60,895 bases of DNA from Janthinobacterium psychrotolerans (lineage in GTDB: Bacteria; Pseudomonadota; Gammaproteobacteria; Burkholderiales; Burkholderiaceae_D), in NCBI RefSeq assembly GCF_001677885.1, contig NZ_LOCQ01000038.1:1-60895 (forward strand), read 5' to 3'. Positions 9,167 to 17,968 of the stretch are shown here, piece after piece (the stretch's first letter is position 1; each line of letters starts with the position of its first letter). The notes beneath the pieces are model-generated. The model was given only the letters and a program-made list of their open reading frames with translations. It ran no database searches and had not been told where the DNA came from. The translations under genes were made by a program, and so were the position numbers.

Positions 9167-10329
9167 ACCATCTGTACAGTCTGCTTGGAACTCGCCAAGC
9201 GGGTGGTGCCGAAGGTGTTAACGAACCTGACTTCGCGGAGCCGGTAGCGTACGATGTCCTCGACAGGTTCGACAAAGCGCTGCGTCTGGCACACGGCACG
9301 ATGCTGCTTGGAGAGGACATCACGGCGGCCGAGGACAAGGTGGCGCAGCAGGTCGAGCAGGCGTTGAAGGCGCTGCGACAGGATAAAGCAAAAGTGCTGC
9401 CTGTAAACCAGCGACTTGGCCTGGAAACGGTCGTTCGGGCTGATGGCACACGGCCGAGCCTCGTGATCACTGGGGATGGGGTTAATCCGGATCACCCGAT
9501 GGCCGTATGCTGGCGGGAACAACTTGCTGCAACCAGAGAGGCTGTAAGACTGCTTACGGGAGCAACCGCACGTGTGCAGCCCCGCGGAGGCTCGCGGACC
9601 AGATTCTTCGGAACAGCCTTTCTCATTTGCGCAGCACCCGCGCGCTTGGTTACAAATCGGCATGTCGCCATGCAGGCGTTGCGGCGCGCAGTCGCAACGC
9701 GTGAAGCCGCGGCACATCCGCTGCTTAGCAGTTACCGGGTTCACGCGGGTACCATTGAGGCCGAATTCGACGGCAGCCAGGACAGCAAAATCAAAAAAGT
9801 AGTCGCGGTCGAACGCGTAATTCTTCCGCCGTGGCCAAACACGGTGGGTCAGCCGAGCATGGATATTGCAGTTTTGGAATTGTCGCCATCCTCTATCGAC
9901 AAGATTCCTGAACCGATCAAGCTGCAGCCGTCGTCTGATTTTGAATCGGAAGGAACGATCCACTCTTTCTGTATCATTGGATTTCCTGGCTCGCCAGCAC
10001 GACGTATAGGCGTCGTCGATGGCATCGATTGGGCATACGTTGACCGGGTCATCTTCAATGAGAGTTACGGAGTCAAACGCCTGGCACCAGGCGTCGTCAC
10101 CAAGTCACTTGAGAAAATCGACCGCCACGGAGCTGGCTACACGTTCTGTCACGATGCCACAACCCTCGGTGGCAGTTCGGGATCGGCCATCTGTGCCTGG
10201 AAAGACGGAAAAAAGATCTTCGGCTTGCATTTCTCCGGCATCGGCTCCGAGAGCAACCGCGCACACGGGTTTTCGTCGCCGGACACCGCAGACCTGATGC
10301 GCGCACTGCGAGTATTCCCGGATACCTGA
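9163..10329 (+). CDS. Trypsin-like serine protease (388 aa)
   Basis: The C-terminal 240 residues form a chymotrypsin-fold protease: FFGTAFLI strand, His167 in LVTNRHVA, Asp234 in SMDIAVLEL, and Ser339 in LGGSSGSAI, a full triad. Residues 1-140 are a helix-rich N-terminal region with no recognised family. There is no signal peptide, so cytoplasmic action is expected. The gene overlaps the subtilase by 4 bp and is followed after 2 bp by a second trypsin-like gene. This organisation suggests the proteases act on each other or on a shared target; the order of any cascade cannot be told from sequence. Confidence 0.85.
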   Translation: MNHLYSLLGTRQAGGAEGVNEPDFAEPVAYDVLDRFDKALRLAHGTMLLGEDITAAEDKVAQQVEQALKALRQDKAKVLPVNQRLGLETVVRADGTRPSLVITGDGVNPDHPMAVCWREQLAATREAVRLLTGATARVQPRGGSRTRFFGTAFLICAAPARLVTNRHVAMQALRRAVATREAAAHPLLSSYRVHAGTIEAEFDGSQDSKIKKVVAVERVILPPWPNTVGQPSMDIAVLELSPSSIDKIPEPIKLQPSSDFESEGTIHSFCIIGFPGSPARRIGVVDGIDWAYVDRVIFNESYGVKRLAPGVVTKSLEKIDRHGAGYTFCHDATTLGGSSGSAICAWKDGKKIFGLHFSGIGSESNRAHGFSSPDTADLMRALRVFPDT

Positions 10330-10331
10330 AC

Positions 10332-12308
10332 ATGAACAAAGCCATTACGTTCGACGCTAGTTTGGTGCCGTTTGCCAAGTTGAGCGTAGACGAGCAGGAC
10401 ACACGTCTACTTGCTTATTCGAAGCGCAACGTCGCATTGCTTAAGGAGCAGTTCGACCTGCTGAGCGATGCCGAAGTTGCGCAGGCACAGTCTTTCGATG
10501 CGCTAGAAGCCGCCTATGGAGATGCATACAAAGCGTGCGAAGAGGCGATAAAATTTGCGCGAACTCATGACCTCACTGCACGCCTCGCGCATCGCATCGC
10601 GATAGCAGCTGGCCCCGAGGCCCGTCAGCGAATTCATGCATTCGGCGGCACTGGAGCCATAGCGATCGCAGAAGGCGTGTTCGATCCAAGGAACGGCCTT
10701 ACCGACACCACTGTCTTGCTCGGCCTGTGTGAAGTCAACCGCGCAATCTGTTTGGTACTGAACGGCAAGAAGGCCGTTGGGACGGGAATGCTGGTCGAAA
10801 ACGCCCTCGTCTTGTCGGCGGCACATGTCTTCGAAGACCAAGGGTATGTGGACGATGGTTCGAAAGATGCCGAACTAAGCGCACTGCTCACATTTCAGTT
10901 TTATGGCCCAGACGGCGTCCAGACCCATACTGCTCGGCTCGCCAACAGTTGGAAGGTTGCCTATGGTAGATCTTGCATCAAGCAGAGCGTCGACGGTGCA
11001 ATCCCGGCCAATGCCGCTTCGGCACTGGATTACATTCTCGTGCGACTCGAAACCGCAGTACCGGCCAATATCCCTCCGCTTAAGTTAGCCAACCTAGGAA
11101 GGATTCCCGAGCCACCATTGTCGACTGAAGAATTGAGTCGGCGCTATTACATCATGGGCTATCCGGGCGGTAGAGACGCCAAATTTGCTATTGGCACCGT
11201 AGTTGCGATCCACAATCAGGCTGCGCGCTTGCTGCATGAATGCGATACGGCCCCTGGCATGTCAGGTTCGCCTCTGCTTGACGATTCAGCGCGCATCATC
11301 GCCCTGCATGAGGGACGCATAGAAACTCGCGCAGGGGGCCTTCTGCACAATCGCGCCACCATGCTGCGTTCGATCTCTACTGCGATCGAGCAGGCGCGTC
11401 TTCTCACCAAGCCGGCACCGGCCTATATCAAGAGTCCGGCCCTGCGGCGCCAGTGGACGGAATACGGTCTGAGCGCGGAGCACTCAGCTATGCGAACGCA
11501 CTGGAGGCGCACACTGGCGGCCGCTGGCGTTAGTGATCGGGGAGAAATCACGGCCGTGCCGGCGGACAACTTCTACCCCATCTTCCATTTCGCAGATCTG
11601 GATGAATGGCTAGATCTTCCGCACGTCGCTCATGACACGCCAAGGGTCCTTTGTGTCGATGGTGCGCCTGGACGCGGGAAAACTTTCGCGTTGCAGTATG
11701 CCCTAGCTCGTAATGGTAGCGACGGTACTTACTTGGTGAATTCGGGTATCTCGAGTGGGTCAAGCTTGTTGGATATGCTGGCTTCATTACATCCCAAAGG
11801 CATATTTTCTGATGCGACCCGGCCCGCCGAGGGAAATCTGCGTCGCTTCGCCGAAGATATTCTCGATTATTTCGAATCGCTGGCCGCACAGGCGGTAGGA
11901 AAGCGGCTCCTAATCGCGGTCGACCTCGATCCAATGGGCGCTTACTGGGAGGACACGTATCGGTTCTGGCGCGAACTAGCTTTGCTGTGCATCGGGCGTA
12001 GCGCGTTGCGCCTGCTTTTGTGTGGACCGTCGCAGAATCTTCGAAATGAACTCAACGTGCACAATATCGGTCGCATCGTATGTCCGACTATCGACCTGAA
12101 TGCTGTCGAACGACATTGCGATTCGTTGGTCGGGCAACTAGATATGCCCGGGGAGTCAGCATGGGTGAAGACGCGTGCAAGCGAACTATGGAACGAGGCA
12201 CGGATCGGTAACCATGAACAGTACGCCACGTGCGACGCCGCCCGTATTGTTATCCAGGTGCGGAACGAAATGATTTTGAAAGGGAGCGCCGATGAGCCGT
12301 GTGGCTGA
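10332..12308 (+). CDS. Trypsin-like protease fused to P-loop domain (658 aa)
   Basis: Two enzyme domains are joined. The protease (about 125-350) has VGTGMLVENALVLSAAHVF with His165, Asp233 in ALDYILVRL, and Ser311 in APGMSGSPLL, a complete triad. A P-loop domain follows: Walker A GAPGRGKT at 444-451 and a Walker B-like LLIAVDLD near 526-532. The NTPase half is short and ends soon after Walker B-proximal helices, without long C-terminal repeats. Residues 1-120 are helical. Trypsin-like domains fused or next to STAND/AAA NTPases are known from predicted bacterial conflict systems. The gene starts 2 bp after the previous one and overlaps the next by 17 bp. Confidence 0.8.
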   Translation: MNKAITFDASLVPFAKLSVDEQDTRLLAYSKRNVALLKEQFDLLSDAEVAQAQSFDALEAAYGDAYKACEEAIKFARTHDLTARLAHRIAIAAGPEARQRIHAFGGTGAIAIAEGVFDPRNGLTDTTVLLGLCEVNRAICLVLNGKKAVGTGMLVENALVLSAAHVFEDQGYVDDGSKDAELSALLTFQFYGPDGVQTHTARLANSWKVAYGRSCIKQSVDGAIPANAASALDYILVRLETAVPANIPPLKLANLGRIPEPPLSTEELSRRYYIMGYPGGRDAKFAIGTVVAIHNQAARLLHECDTAPGMSGSPLLDDSARIIALHEGRIETRAGGLLHNRATMLRSISTAIEQARLLTKPAPAYIKSPALRRQWTEYGLSAEHSAMRTHWRRTLAAAGVSDRGEITAVPADNFYPIFHFADLDEWLDLPHVAHDTPRVLCVDGAPGRGKTFALQYALARNGSDGTYLVNSGISSGSSLLDMLASLHPKGIFSDATRPAEGNLRRFAEDILDYFESLAAQAVGKRLLIAVDLDPMGAYWEDTYRFWRELALLCIGRSALRLLLCGPSQNLRNELNVHNIGRIVCPTIDLNAVERHCDSLVGQLDMPGESAWVKTRASELWNEARIGNHEQYATCDAARIVIQVRNEMILKGSADEPCG

Positions 12309-15252
12309 AACTAGGGTGCTGTACCGCATGATGCGCAGGATGGCCCTTCATGGGTGGCTGCGCCCGAGCGAACTCGCCAACTACACAACACCCCCTGAAC
12401 GCTTGGCCGAAGTATTTAGGCGGCTGCGCAGCTTTTGTACCATTGGTACCGGCGTACACGATGGACTATGGCGCCTCACAGATGAAGCACGTCGACGGTT
12501 GTTTGAAGGTTGGAAGCGCGAAGATTTAGTACAGGCGCTAAGTATTGTCCCGGAGAATTCGGTGGCAACTTCGCTGCAGTGGGCGCTTGGCCTGCAGCAG
12601 GACCATGCCGGAACAGCGCCCTCAGGCGACCTAATCAACCGTCGTGCTGCCTTAAACTGGCTCCCGCCACGTTTGCAGCAAGCTGCCAGCGCCGACCACG
12701 ACGCGTTGACACAGCAGATCGAACGTACGGCGGTTCTTGAGGATGTCCGCACGCTCGTCGGTGAGAGTTTCCTCGGACGCACTTCTCAGCTGCAGCGACT
12801 GCACAACTTTCTCAGTAAAGCCGATGTGAACAGGCACTTGGTCAATATTTGGGGCAAGGGTGGCATGGGAAAGTCCACTCTATTGGCCGCTTTCCAGCAA
12901 GAACTCAGCGCTGACACCAGCACTTTGATATTGCGTCTCGATTTTGATCGTCCGGACCTCAACCCGTTGGTGCCAACCTCGCTGGACCGTGAAGTCATTC
13001 TTCAGATCGGCCGCGAAGTTCCGTCGCTTTGGAATCAGTGTAGAGAGGTACTCGTCAATATCCTCGAATTCACCGCAGAGAGCGCGCGTGAAGTCATGAC
13101 GCAGCGCTATTCCGGTCGAAAACGCCATGATGGCTCGACGAGCTACGATGCGGGCTTGGCAGAATCAGACATGGAAAGTGCCTACGCTTCTCAGCGTTCG
13201 GAACTGCTGCACATCCTGACCTTGGTCCGCCCCCGCATACGGCGGGTCGTGGTGATGTTCGATACCTTCGAGCGCGTGGAGAGCTCAGGCCACGATGCGT
13301 TGTATGGCGTACTTAGCTGGCTAAATCACATGTTCAATACCTTGGCCCTGCCAGCCTTGACCGTAATTGCCGGACGTACCCCGCTGGGCGGTTACCGTGA
13401 TGCATTCAAGGGCAAGCTAGTTGACATGCAGCTCAATCAGCTATCCGTCCGTGACGCAATTGCATTACTGAAGCTCTACGGATGCACGACGGAGTTGGCG
13501 CACCTCTTACGGGAACATCTTCCGATTCGGTCGCCGCTCATCCTGCGCCTGGCCTTTGATGCAGTCAACACCAATGCAGAAGAAGGCCAAGCCTTGGTCC
13601 ATAAATTGCGAACAGGTCAGATTCCAGAAGATCTGCTGTCGGCTTACTTATACACGCGGATCCTGGCGCATATTCCGCACCCGATCATCCGTCAATATGC
13701 GCGTGCATCCCTTGCACTTCCCGAGCTGGACGTGAACGTTTTAGCCAACGTCTTGATGCCGGAAGTCGAGCCGGACTCGGTTGATACTCAAGCTGCGCAG
13801 GATCGGTTCGATGCACTCGCGGCTGTACATTGGTTGATCGAACGGTCGGGTGAACGGCTACGGCTACGGTCGGACCAGCGTGAATTGGTGCTGCATATCG
13901 TGGACAGAGACAGCAGCATGCACAGCACTCTCCGTCGCGTCCGTGCTAGAGCGCTGGCTTACCACAGGCGCGAACCTGGCAGGTGGCACCAGGCTATGGT
14001 CTTGTATCACCGAATCATGCGAGCCAAGCAGGCAGGTGTCTCCACTGAAAAGACCGGATACTATGTCAATGCCGTGCGCGAATATGCAAGTGAGCTGGCG
14101 CCCTTCGCCGCCGACTTGCCGGATAATCTGCGCATGTTACTCTCTGAACGCCGCCGCGAACAGATCAATCTTGAATCGGCAGCGAAGTTGCTGAGCGCCG
14201 CAGAATGGCGACGAATCATGGATGGCATCGACGGGCGCACGGGACGCGGGCAGGAGATCCTGAGCCGCGAGAATCCGCTAACCGCTCACATGTTGTATAT
14301 CCGGCGCCCAACAGCCCTCGGCTCACTTCCTCCAGCGTATGCTCTGCAAGCCGCATGCGACAGCGCACGCTGGGAAGAACTGACGTTCGACTTGGATGGG
14401 GCCTGCGAAGCATTGATGGCCAGATTTGAGGAGGCAGACCGCTGGGGTCCTCATTTACAGCACTTGGCTGCCTTGGTTCGGTACACATTGTTCGAAAATC
14501 CAGGTGCAGTGCCTCCAGCCTTGGTCGACCTTTTGAGTAGGATAGTGCCGCGTTGCTCTGCTTACGGCTCAGCCGTATCATTGTCGGACATCTTCGCTAT
14601 CGCAGAGGTTTTTCATAAAAAGCGGTATCTTTCACCCAAGTTCCTGGATCGGATGCGTCCGAGTTCAAAAACTGACCGAGTGCTGATTCTCCGATCATTA
14701 AATGAACACAGGACCGACTTCGGTCAACTGACCGGCGCTGCAGTCGTTCACTTCGACGATCTCGGGTCGGTTGCATCTGTCATCATGGACGGCAGTAGCA
14801 CGGCCGCAATCGAAGGCCTAGCCAAGTTGGAGGGGAAACGCTGGTCCGAGTACCAGCGCTACTATCGCCAGTTGGGAAAAAGTTGGATCGAGCGAGGAGC
14901 AATGGCTAAACCCCGCCTTCACCTTCCCGAGTTCTACCGTCCGTTGCGTCAAGCAATTCTTGACGCGTTCCGCAACGATATGCCCGCTCTTTCAGAGTTC
15001 CTGGTGCATGCCACAGAGATCCTACCGGTTGGTCCCATGGAATTCCAACCTGACTTCATCCGCTCACTCACCGAGCGGGATCCATATACTTGGCTTCACG
15101 CTTTTGTCCAGTACGCAGATTGGTGCGGAATGATGTTCGACGTCGCTGCAATGGCTATTGCGGCCAAACCGAAACATCAACGAATACAGCGAGTTCTCGC
15201 GGTTCTGCACCGGTGGCAATCGGTAACAGATCCGCGTCGAGAATTGATATAG
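12292..15252 (+). CDS. STAND/NACHT-like NTPase with N-terminal winged helix (986 aa)
   Basis: Residues about 20-75 look like a winged helix-turn-helix (LRPSELANY ... GLWRLTDEARRRL). A STAND module follows: FLGRTSQLQRLHNFL at 160-174, Walker A GKGGMGKST at 188-196, and Walker B VVVMFDTFE around 319-327. The C-terminal 550 residues are helical and repeat-like, without recognisable TPR or WD motifs, and would be the sensor. No nuclease, TIR or other effector domain is visible, so the proteases encoded just upstream are the likely effectors (inference). The ATG at 12292 has a GGGAGC site and lies inside the previous gene. A weaker alternative is a regulator of the MalT/AfsR type. Confidence 0.8.
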   Translation: MSRVAETRVLYRMMRRMALHGWLRPSELANYTTPPERLAEVFRRLRSFCTIGTGVHDGLWRLTDEARRRLFEGWKREDLVQALSIVPENSVATSLQWALGLQQDHAGTAPSGDLINRRAALNWLPPRLQQAASADHDALTQQIERTAVLEDVRTLVGESFLGRTSQLQRLHNFLSKADVNRHLVNIWGKGGMGKSTLLAAFQQELSADTSTLILRLDFDRPDLNPLVPTSLDREVILQIGREVPSLWNQCREVLVNILEFTAESAREVMTQRYSGRKRHDGSTSYDAGLAESDMESAYASQRSELLHILTLVRPRIRRVVVMFDTFERVESSGHDALYGVLSWLNHMFNTLALPALTVIAGRTPLGGYRDAFKGKLVDMQLNQLSVRDAIALLKLYGCTTELAHLLREHLPIRSPLILRLAFDAVNTNAEEGQALVHKLRTGQIPEDLLSAYLYTRILAHIPHPIIRQYARASLALPELDVNVLANVLMPEVEPDSVDTQAAQDRFDALAAVHWLIERSGERLRLRSDQRELVLHIVDRDSSMHSTLRRVRARALAYHRREPGRWHQAMVLYHRIMRAKQAGVSTEKTGYYVNAVREYASELAPFAADLPDNLRMLLSERRREQINLESAAKLLSAAEWRRIMDGIDGRTGRGQEILSRENPLTAHMLYIRRPTALGSLPPAYALQAACDSARWEELTFDLDGACEALMARFEEADRWGPHLQHLAALVRYTLFENPGAVPPALVDLLSRIVPRCSAYGSAVSLSDIFAIAEVFHKKRYLSPKFLDRMRPSSKTDRVLILRSLNEHRTDFGQLTGAAVVHFDDLGSVASVIMDGSSTAAIEGLAKLEGKRWSEYQRYYRQLGKSWIERGAMAKPRLHLPEFYRPLRQAILDAFRNDMPALSEFLVHATEILPVGPMEFQPDFIRSLTERDPYTWLHAFVQYADWCGMMFDVAAMAIAAKPKHQRIQRVLAVLHRWQSVTDPRRELI

Positions 15253-15255
15253 GCG

Positions 15256-15590
15256 GTGCTTATTTACGCTCACGCAGGTGGCGTCGATCAACATCGATTT
15301 GCTGGTGCATCCGATCTTGCTGGGCAAACTTCACCACCCCATGGCGGGACCGCCACCGTTGCCATTGGTAAAGTCGCAGCGATTCCGGGAACGGTTGTGA
15401 ACCCGGCGGCCAGCAGTGGCTCCCGTACTTCTGTGCGCTTCGGCCATCCGCCCCGCACCCTGAGCGCGGGGTATTAAGGATACGCTGGTGGATGGCCAGT
15501 GGACGGCCACGAAAGCCATCAGGAGACTCAGCCAGCGGGTGCTGATGCAGGGCTGCGTATGGCGCCCGGCCGCGTAAAGCGTGAGCGTAT
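15256..15590 (+). pseudogene. prpF: prpF (2-methylaconitate isomerase family) C-terminal remnant
   Basis: Across shifting frames this stretch reads as the end of a PrpF-family protein: LTQVASINIDLLVHPILLGK, then HGGTATVAIGKVAAIPGTVV with NPAASSGSRTSVRFGHP, then DTLVDGQWTATKAIRRLSQR. PrpF isomerises 2-methylaconitate in the methylcitrate pathway. The 5' two thirds are missing and at least two frameshifts are present, so this is chromosomal debris carried in. It starts directly after the STAND gene, marking the edge of that cargo block. Confidence 0.6.
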
Positions 15591-15671
15591 GCCCGCTGCC
15601 GTATTGAGCCGATCAGCAGGTAGCGAGATGATACTCATCAAACTGCTCGGCACCGGGGTTCAAACAAGCGA

Positions 15672-15882
15672 TGCTGGACGCATTAGACAAGCTGCGAACC
15701 GCTTTTGTGATGGTGGTGCCGTGGATGGATATCTGCGTATTGGATTAATTGCGGGTGCGCGATTCAAACGGGGCTTTAGAGAGGAGTATGCTGACGAGCG
15801 TGTGCACGAACAACTGGACGTGACCGGGCTTGTGATGGCGATCGTCACCTATGCGAAGGAGCATATTCAAGCGCTAGAGTAG
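15672..15882 (+). pseudogene. Second copy of the nucleotidyltransferase-like tail (copy 2)
   Basis: Sequence from MLDALDKLR onward aligns base by base with 3663-3860, including FCDGGAVDGYL, then ADERVHEQLDVTGLVMAIVT. One base is missing after the DKLR codons relative to copy 1, so the frame is broken. Only the last third of the gene is here, and it follows prpF debris. It probably reached this place by recombination between related scraps on either side of the cargo. Confidence 0.45.
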
Positions 15883-15991
15883 GGGGGGGGGAGACCAAAA
15901 GGTCGCGGTCAATGCCACGAGAATTCTCCTCCAATCTATCTGCGAACGCCGTAATACAACCAGCGTCGCTGAAATTGCTCTGACGCTGGGA

Positions 15992-16300
15992 TTACCATGA
16001 TGTAGCAAGTTGTCTAGCTCCGTCTTCCAATATCGAATCCACTACAAAGCCCCTCGTTGTGAGGATATAAAACATGGCCTCAGACTCAGGAGCACAGCGT
16101 GCGATTAAGCCTGCACCTTGCTGCTTAAACTGAGGCAAGATGTAAGCGTCTGCCCAGTGACGTCTTGGCTAGTTGCGGGATTTGATCGATGATGGCGTCA
16201 CAGCGATTGACGTTTTTATACAGCCTGGGCCAGAAGCCGACCTTGACGGCTTGAAATGCTTTCGTTTCAAATCGATAAAAAAATGCCGCATAATAAATGA
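15992..16300 (-). pseudogene. Frameshifted unknown gene remnant
   Basis: The - strand encodes YRFETKAFQAVKVGFWPRLY, then IIDQIPQLAKT. After a one-base shift near 16160 it continues HWADAYILPQFKQQGAG, LIARCAPESEAMFYILTTRG and FVVDSILEDGARQLATSW to a TAA at 15992-15994. Composition and the single clean frameshift argue for a once-real gene. No family is recognised. It lies between cargo debris and the signalling block. Confidence 0.35.
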
Positions 16301-16343
16301 AACGGTGTGCTACCTCACGTAGCAGGCCTCACATGGGGGAGAC

Positions 16344-17942
16344 ATGGCACAAGTGCTGAGAATACTGGTGGTTGATGATGTTGAAACAATGCGCAAGGTC
16401 ACGGCTGGCCAACTGGCCTCGCTTGGCTACGGATCGGTGGATCTCGCAGCCGATGGCTCTGAAGCTTGGCGCATGATTGAGCGCAAGCGTTATGATTTGG
16501 TGATCTCCGACTGGAATATGCCGGCGTTGACCGGCATCGCCCTACTGCAGATGATTCGTTCCAGTCCGCGCCATGTGCACATGCCGTTCATTATGATCAC
16601 CGCCGAGGCCGAGCGCAGCCGCATCGAAACGGCCATCAGCAGCGGTGTCAGCGACCTGCTAGTCAAACCCTACACGGCGGGCCGGCTGGCCACCAGCATC
16701 AAGCGGGCGATGGCGCATCAGGTTGCAGCACCGGCGCCGGATAAGGAAACGAACATCGACGCGCCGCAGGCCGCCACACCCGTGGACGATGTGATCGTCA
16801 AGCCACCGGCGGCGGTCCATTTACAATCAAGGGAACCGTTGCCTCCGACATTGCTCCTGGTCGACGACACCGCTGACAACTTGTACGTGCTGGCCAATGT
16901 GTTCAAGGGCCGCTACCGCATCAAGGCAGCGCACAACGGCGAGAAAGCACTGGCCTTGTGCTGTGGCGACACGCCGCCAGACCTAGTGCTGCTGGACGTG
17001 ATGATGCCCGGCATGGACGGTTTTGAAGTGGCGCGCCGCATGCGCGAGCATCCCAGCGCAGAAAATGTACCCATCATCTTCGTCACCGCCCTTACCGACG
17101 ACGCCGCGCGCCTGCAAGGCATGGAGTTGGGCGCGGTGGACTTCATTACCAAGCCAATCGACCCGGCCCAGCTGAAGCTGCGGGTCGACAACTTCATGCG
17201 CTACGTCGAGCTGCGCCGCCACCTGCAAGCCGATTACGACAACATGCTCGCCATCGCCCGCCTGCGCGATGACGTCGAGGCCATGACGCGGCACGACCTC
17301 AAGGGACCGCTGGCCGGCGCCATCGGCATAGTGCAGTCGCTGATCGACGCCGCCGACATGGACCGCCGACAGCTTGAGAATTTGCGGCTGGCCGAGCAGG
17401 CCATGCTGCAGGTGACCGACATGGTCAACCTGTCCACCGAGCTGTACAAGATCGAGACGGGAAAATACGTGCTCCATGCAGCGCCGCTGTCCATCAGCGA
17501 CATGTTGCGGCGGGTGGTTGAGACGGCACGCGCCACTTACGCGGGTAAGCAGCTGGTGTTGGCGGTCGACACCGATTTCGATGTCGGCATCGACGCTCCG
17601 CTAGCGCTGGGCGATGCCATGTTGACCTATTCGCTGCTGAATAATCTGATCAAGAACGCCTGCGAGGCAGCGCCAGAGCGCACCCGTGTCATTGCCACGC
17701 TGTACACCGGAAGCCCGTTGCGCATCGAGATAGTCAACAAGGGTGTGATCCCGGAACCGATACGCGAACGCTTCTTTGACAAGTTCGTCACCGACGGTAA
17801 GTCCGGCGGCACCGGCCTGGGCACTTATTCGGCACGCCTACTGGCGCGCGCGCAATACGGCGAGGTGGCCTTCGCCGTCGATGACGAGCTCCAGACCACC
17901 ACCCTGATTGTCAGCCTGCCGTCGGTGCCGCCCCCGGCCTAA
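16344..17942 (+). CDS. REC-REC-histidine kinase (532 aa)
   Basis: Residues 1-125 form a CheY-like receiver (phospho-acceptor Asp56 in DLVISDWNMP). Residues 168-290 are a second receiver (Asp218 in LVLLDVMMPGMDG). Then come a dimerisation/phosphoacceptor region with His317 in AMTRHDLKGPLAG and a HATPase_c domain with the N-box NLIKNACEAAP and a G-box GGTGLGTYSARLL. There is no membrane segment, so it is a cytoplasmic output-input hybrid. A GGGGGAGAC ribosome-binding site precedes the ATG. The gene faces the hybrid kinase on the other strand, with 26 bp between the stops. Its second receiver resembles that of the HD-GYP protein at 21988-23145, suggesting common origin or one pathway. Confidence 0.88.
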   Translation: MAQVLRILVVDDVETMRKVTAGQLASLGYGSVDLAADGSEAWRMIERKRYDLVISDWNMPALTGIALLQMIRSSPRHVHMPFIMITAEAERSRIETAISSGVSDLLVKPYTAGRLATSIKRAMAHQVAAPAPDKETNIDAPQAATPVDDVIVKPPAAVHLQSREPLPPTLLLVDDTADNLYVLANVFKGRYRIKAAHNGEKALALCCGDTPPDLVLLDVMMPGMDGFEVARRMREHPSAENVPIIFVTALTDDAARLQGMELGAVDFITKPIDPAQLKLRVDNFMRYVELRRHLQADYDNMLAIARLRDDVEAMTRHDLKGPLAGAIGIVQSLIDAADMDRRQLENLRLAEQAMLQVTDMVNLSTELYKIETGKYVLHAAPLSISDMLRRVVETARATYAGKQLVLAVDTDFDVGIDAPLALGDAMLTYSLLNNLIKNACEAAPERTRVIATLYTGSPLRIEIVNKGVIPEPIRERFFDKFVTDGKSGGTGLGTYSARLLARAQYGEVAFAVDDELQTTTLIVSLPSVPPPA

Positions 17943-17968
17943 GGCGAATCGCGCGGCGGCCTTGCTTG

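Noticed and set aside
9157..9963. A 268-codon - strand frame in the trypsin-like gene
   Set aside because: It is antisense to a gene with a complete catalytic triad and coupled overlaps.
16013..16343. tRNA or small RNA before the REC-REC-kinase gene
   Set aside because: No cloverleaf or terminator hairpin is visible; the stretch reads better as a frameshifted - strand gene remnant.
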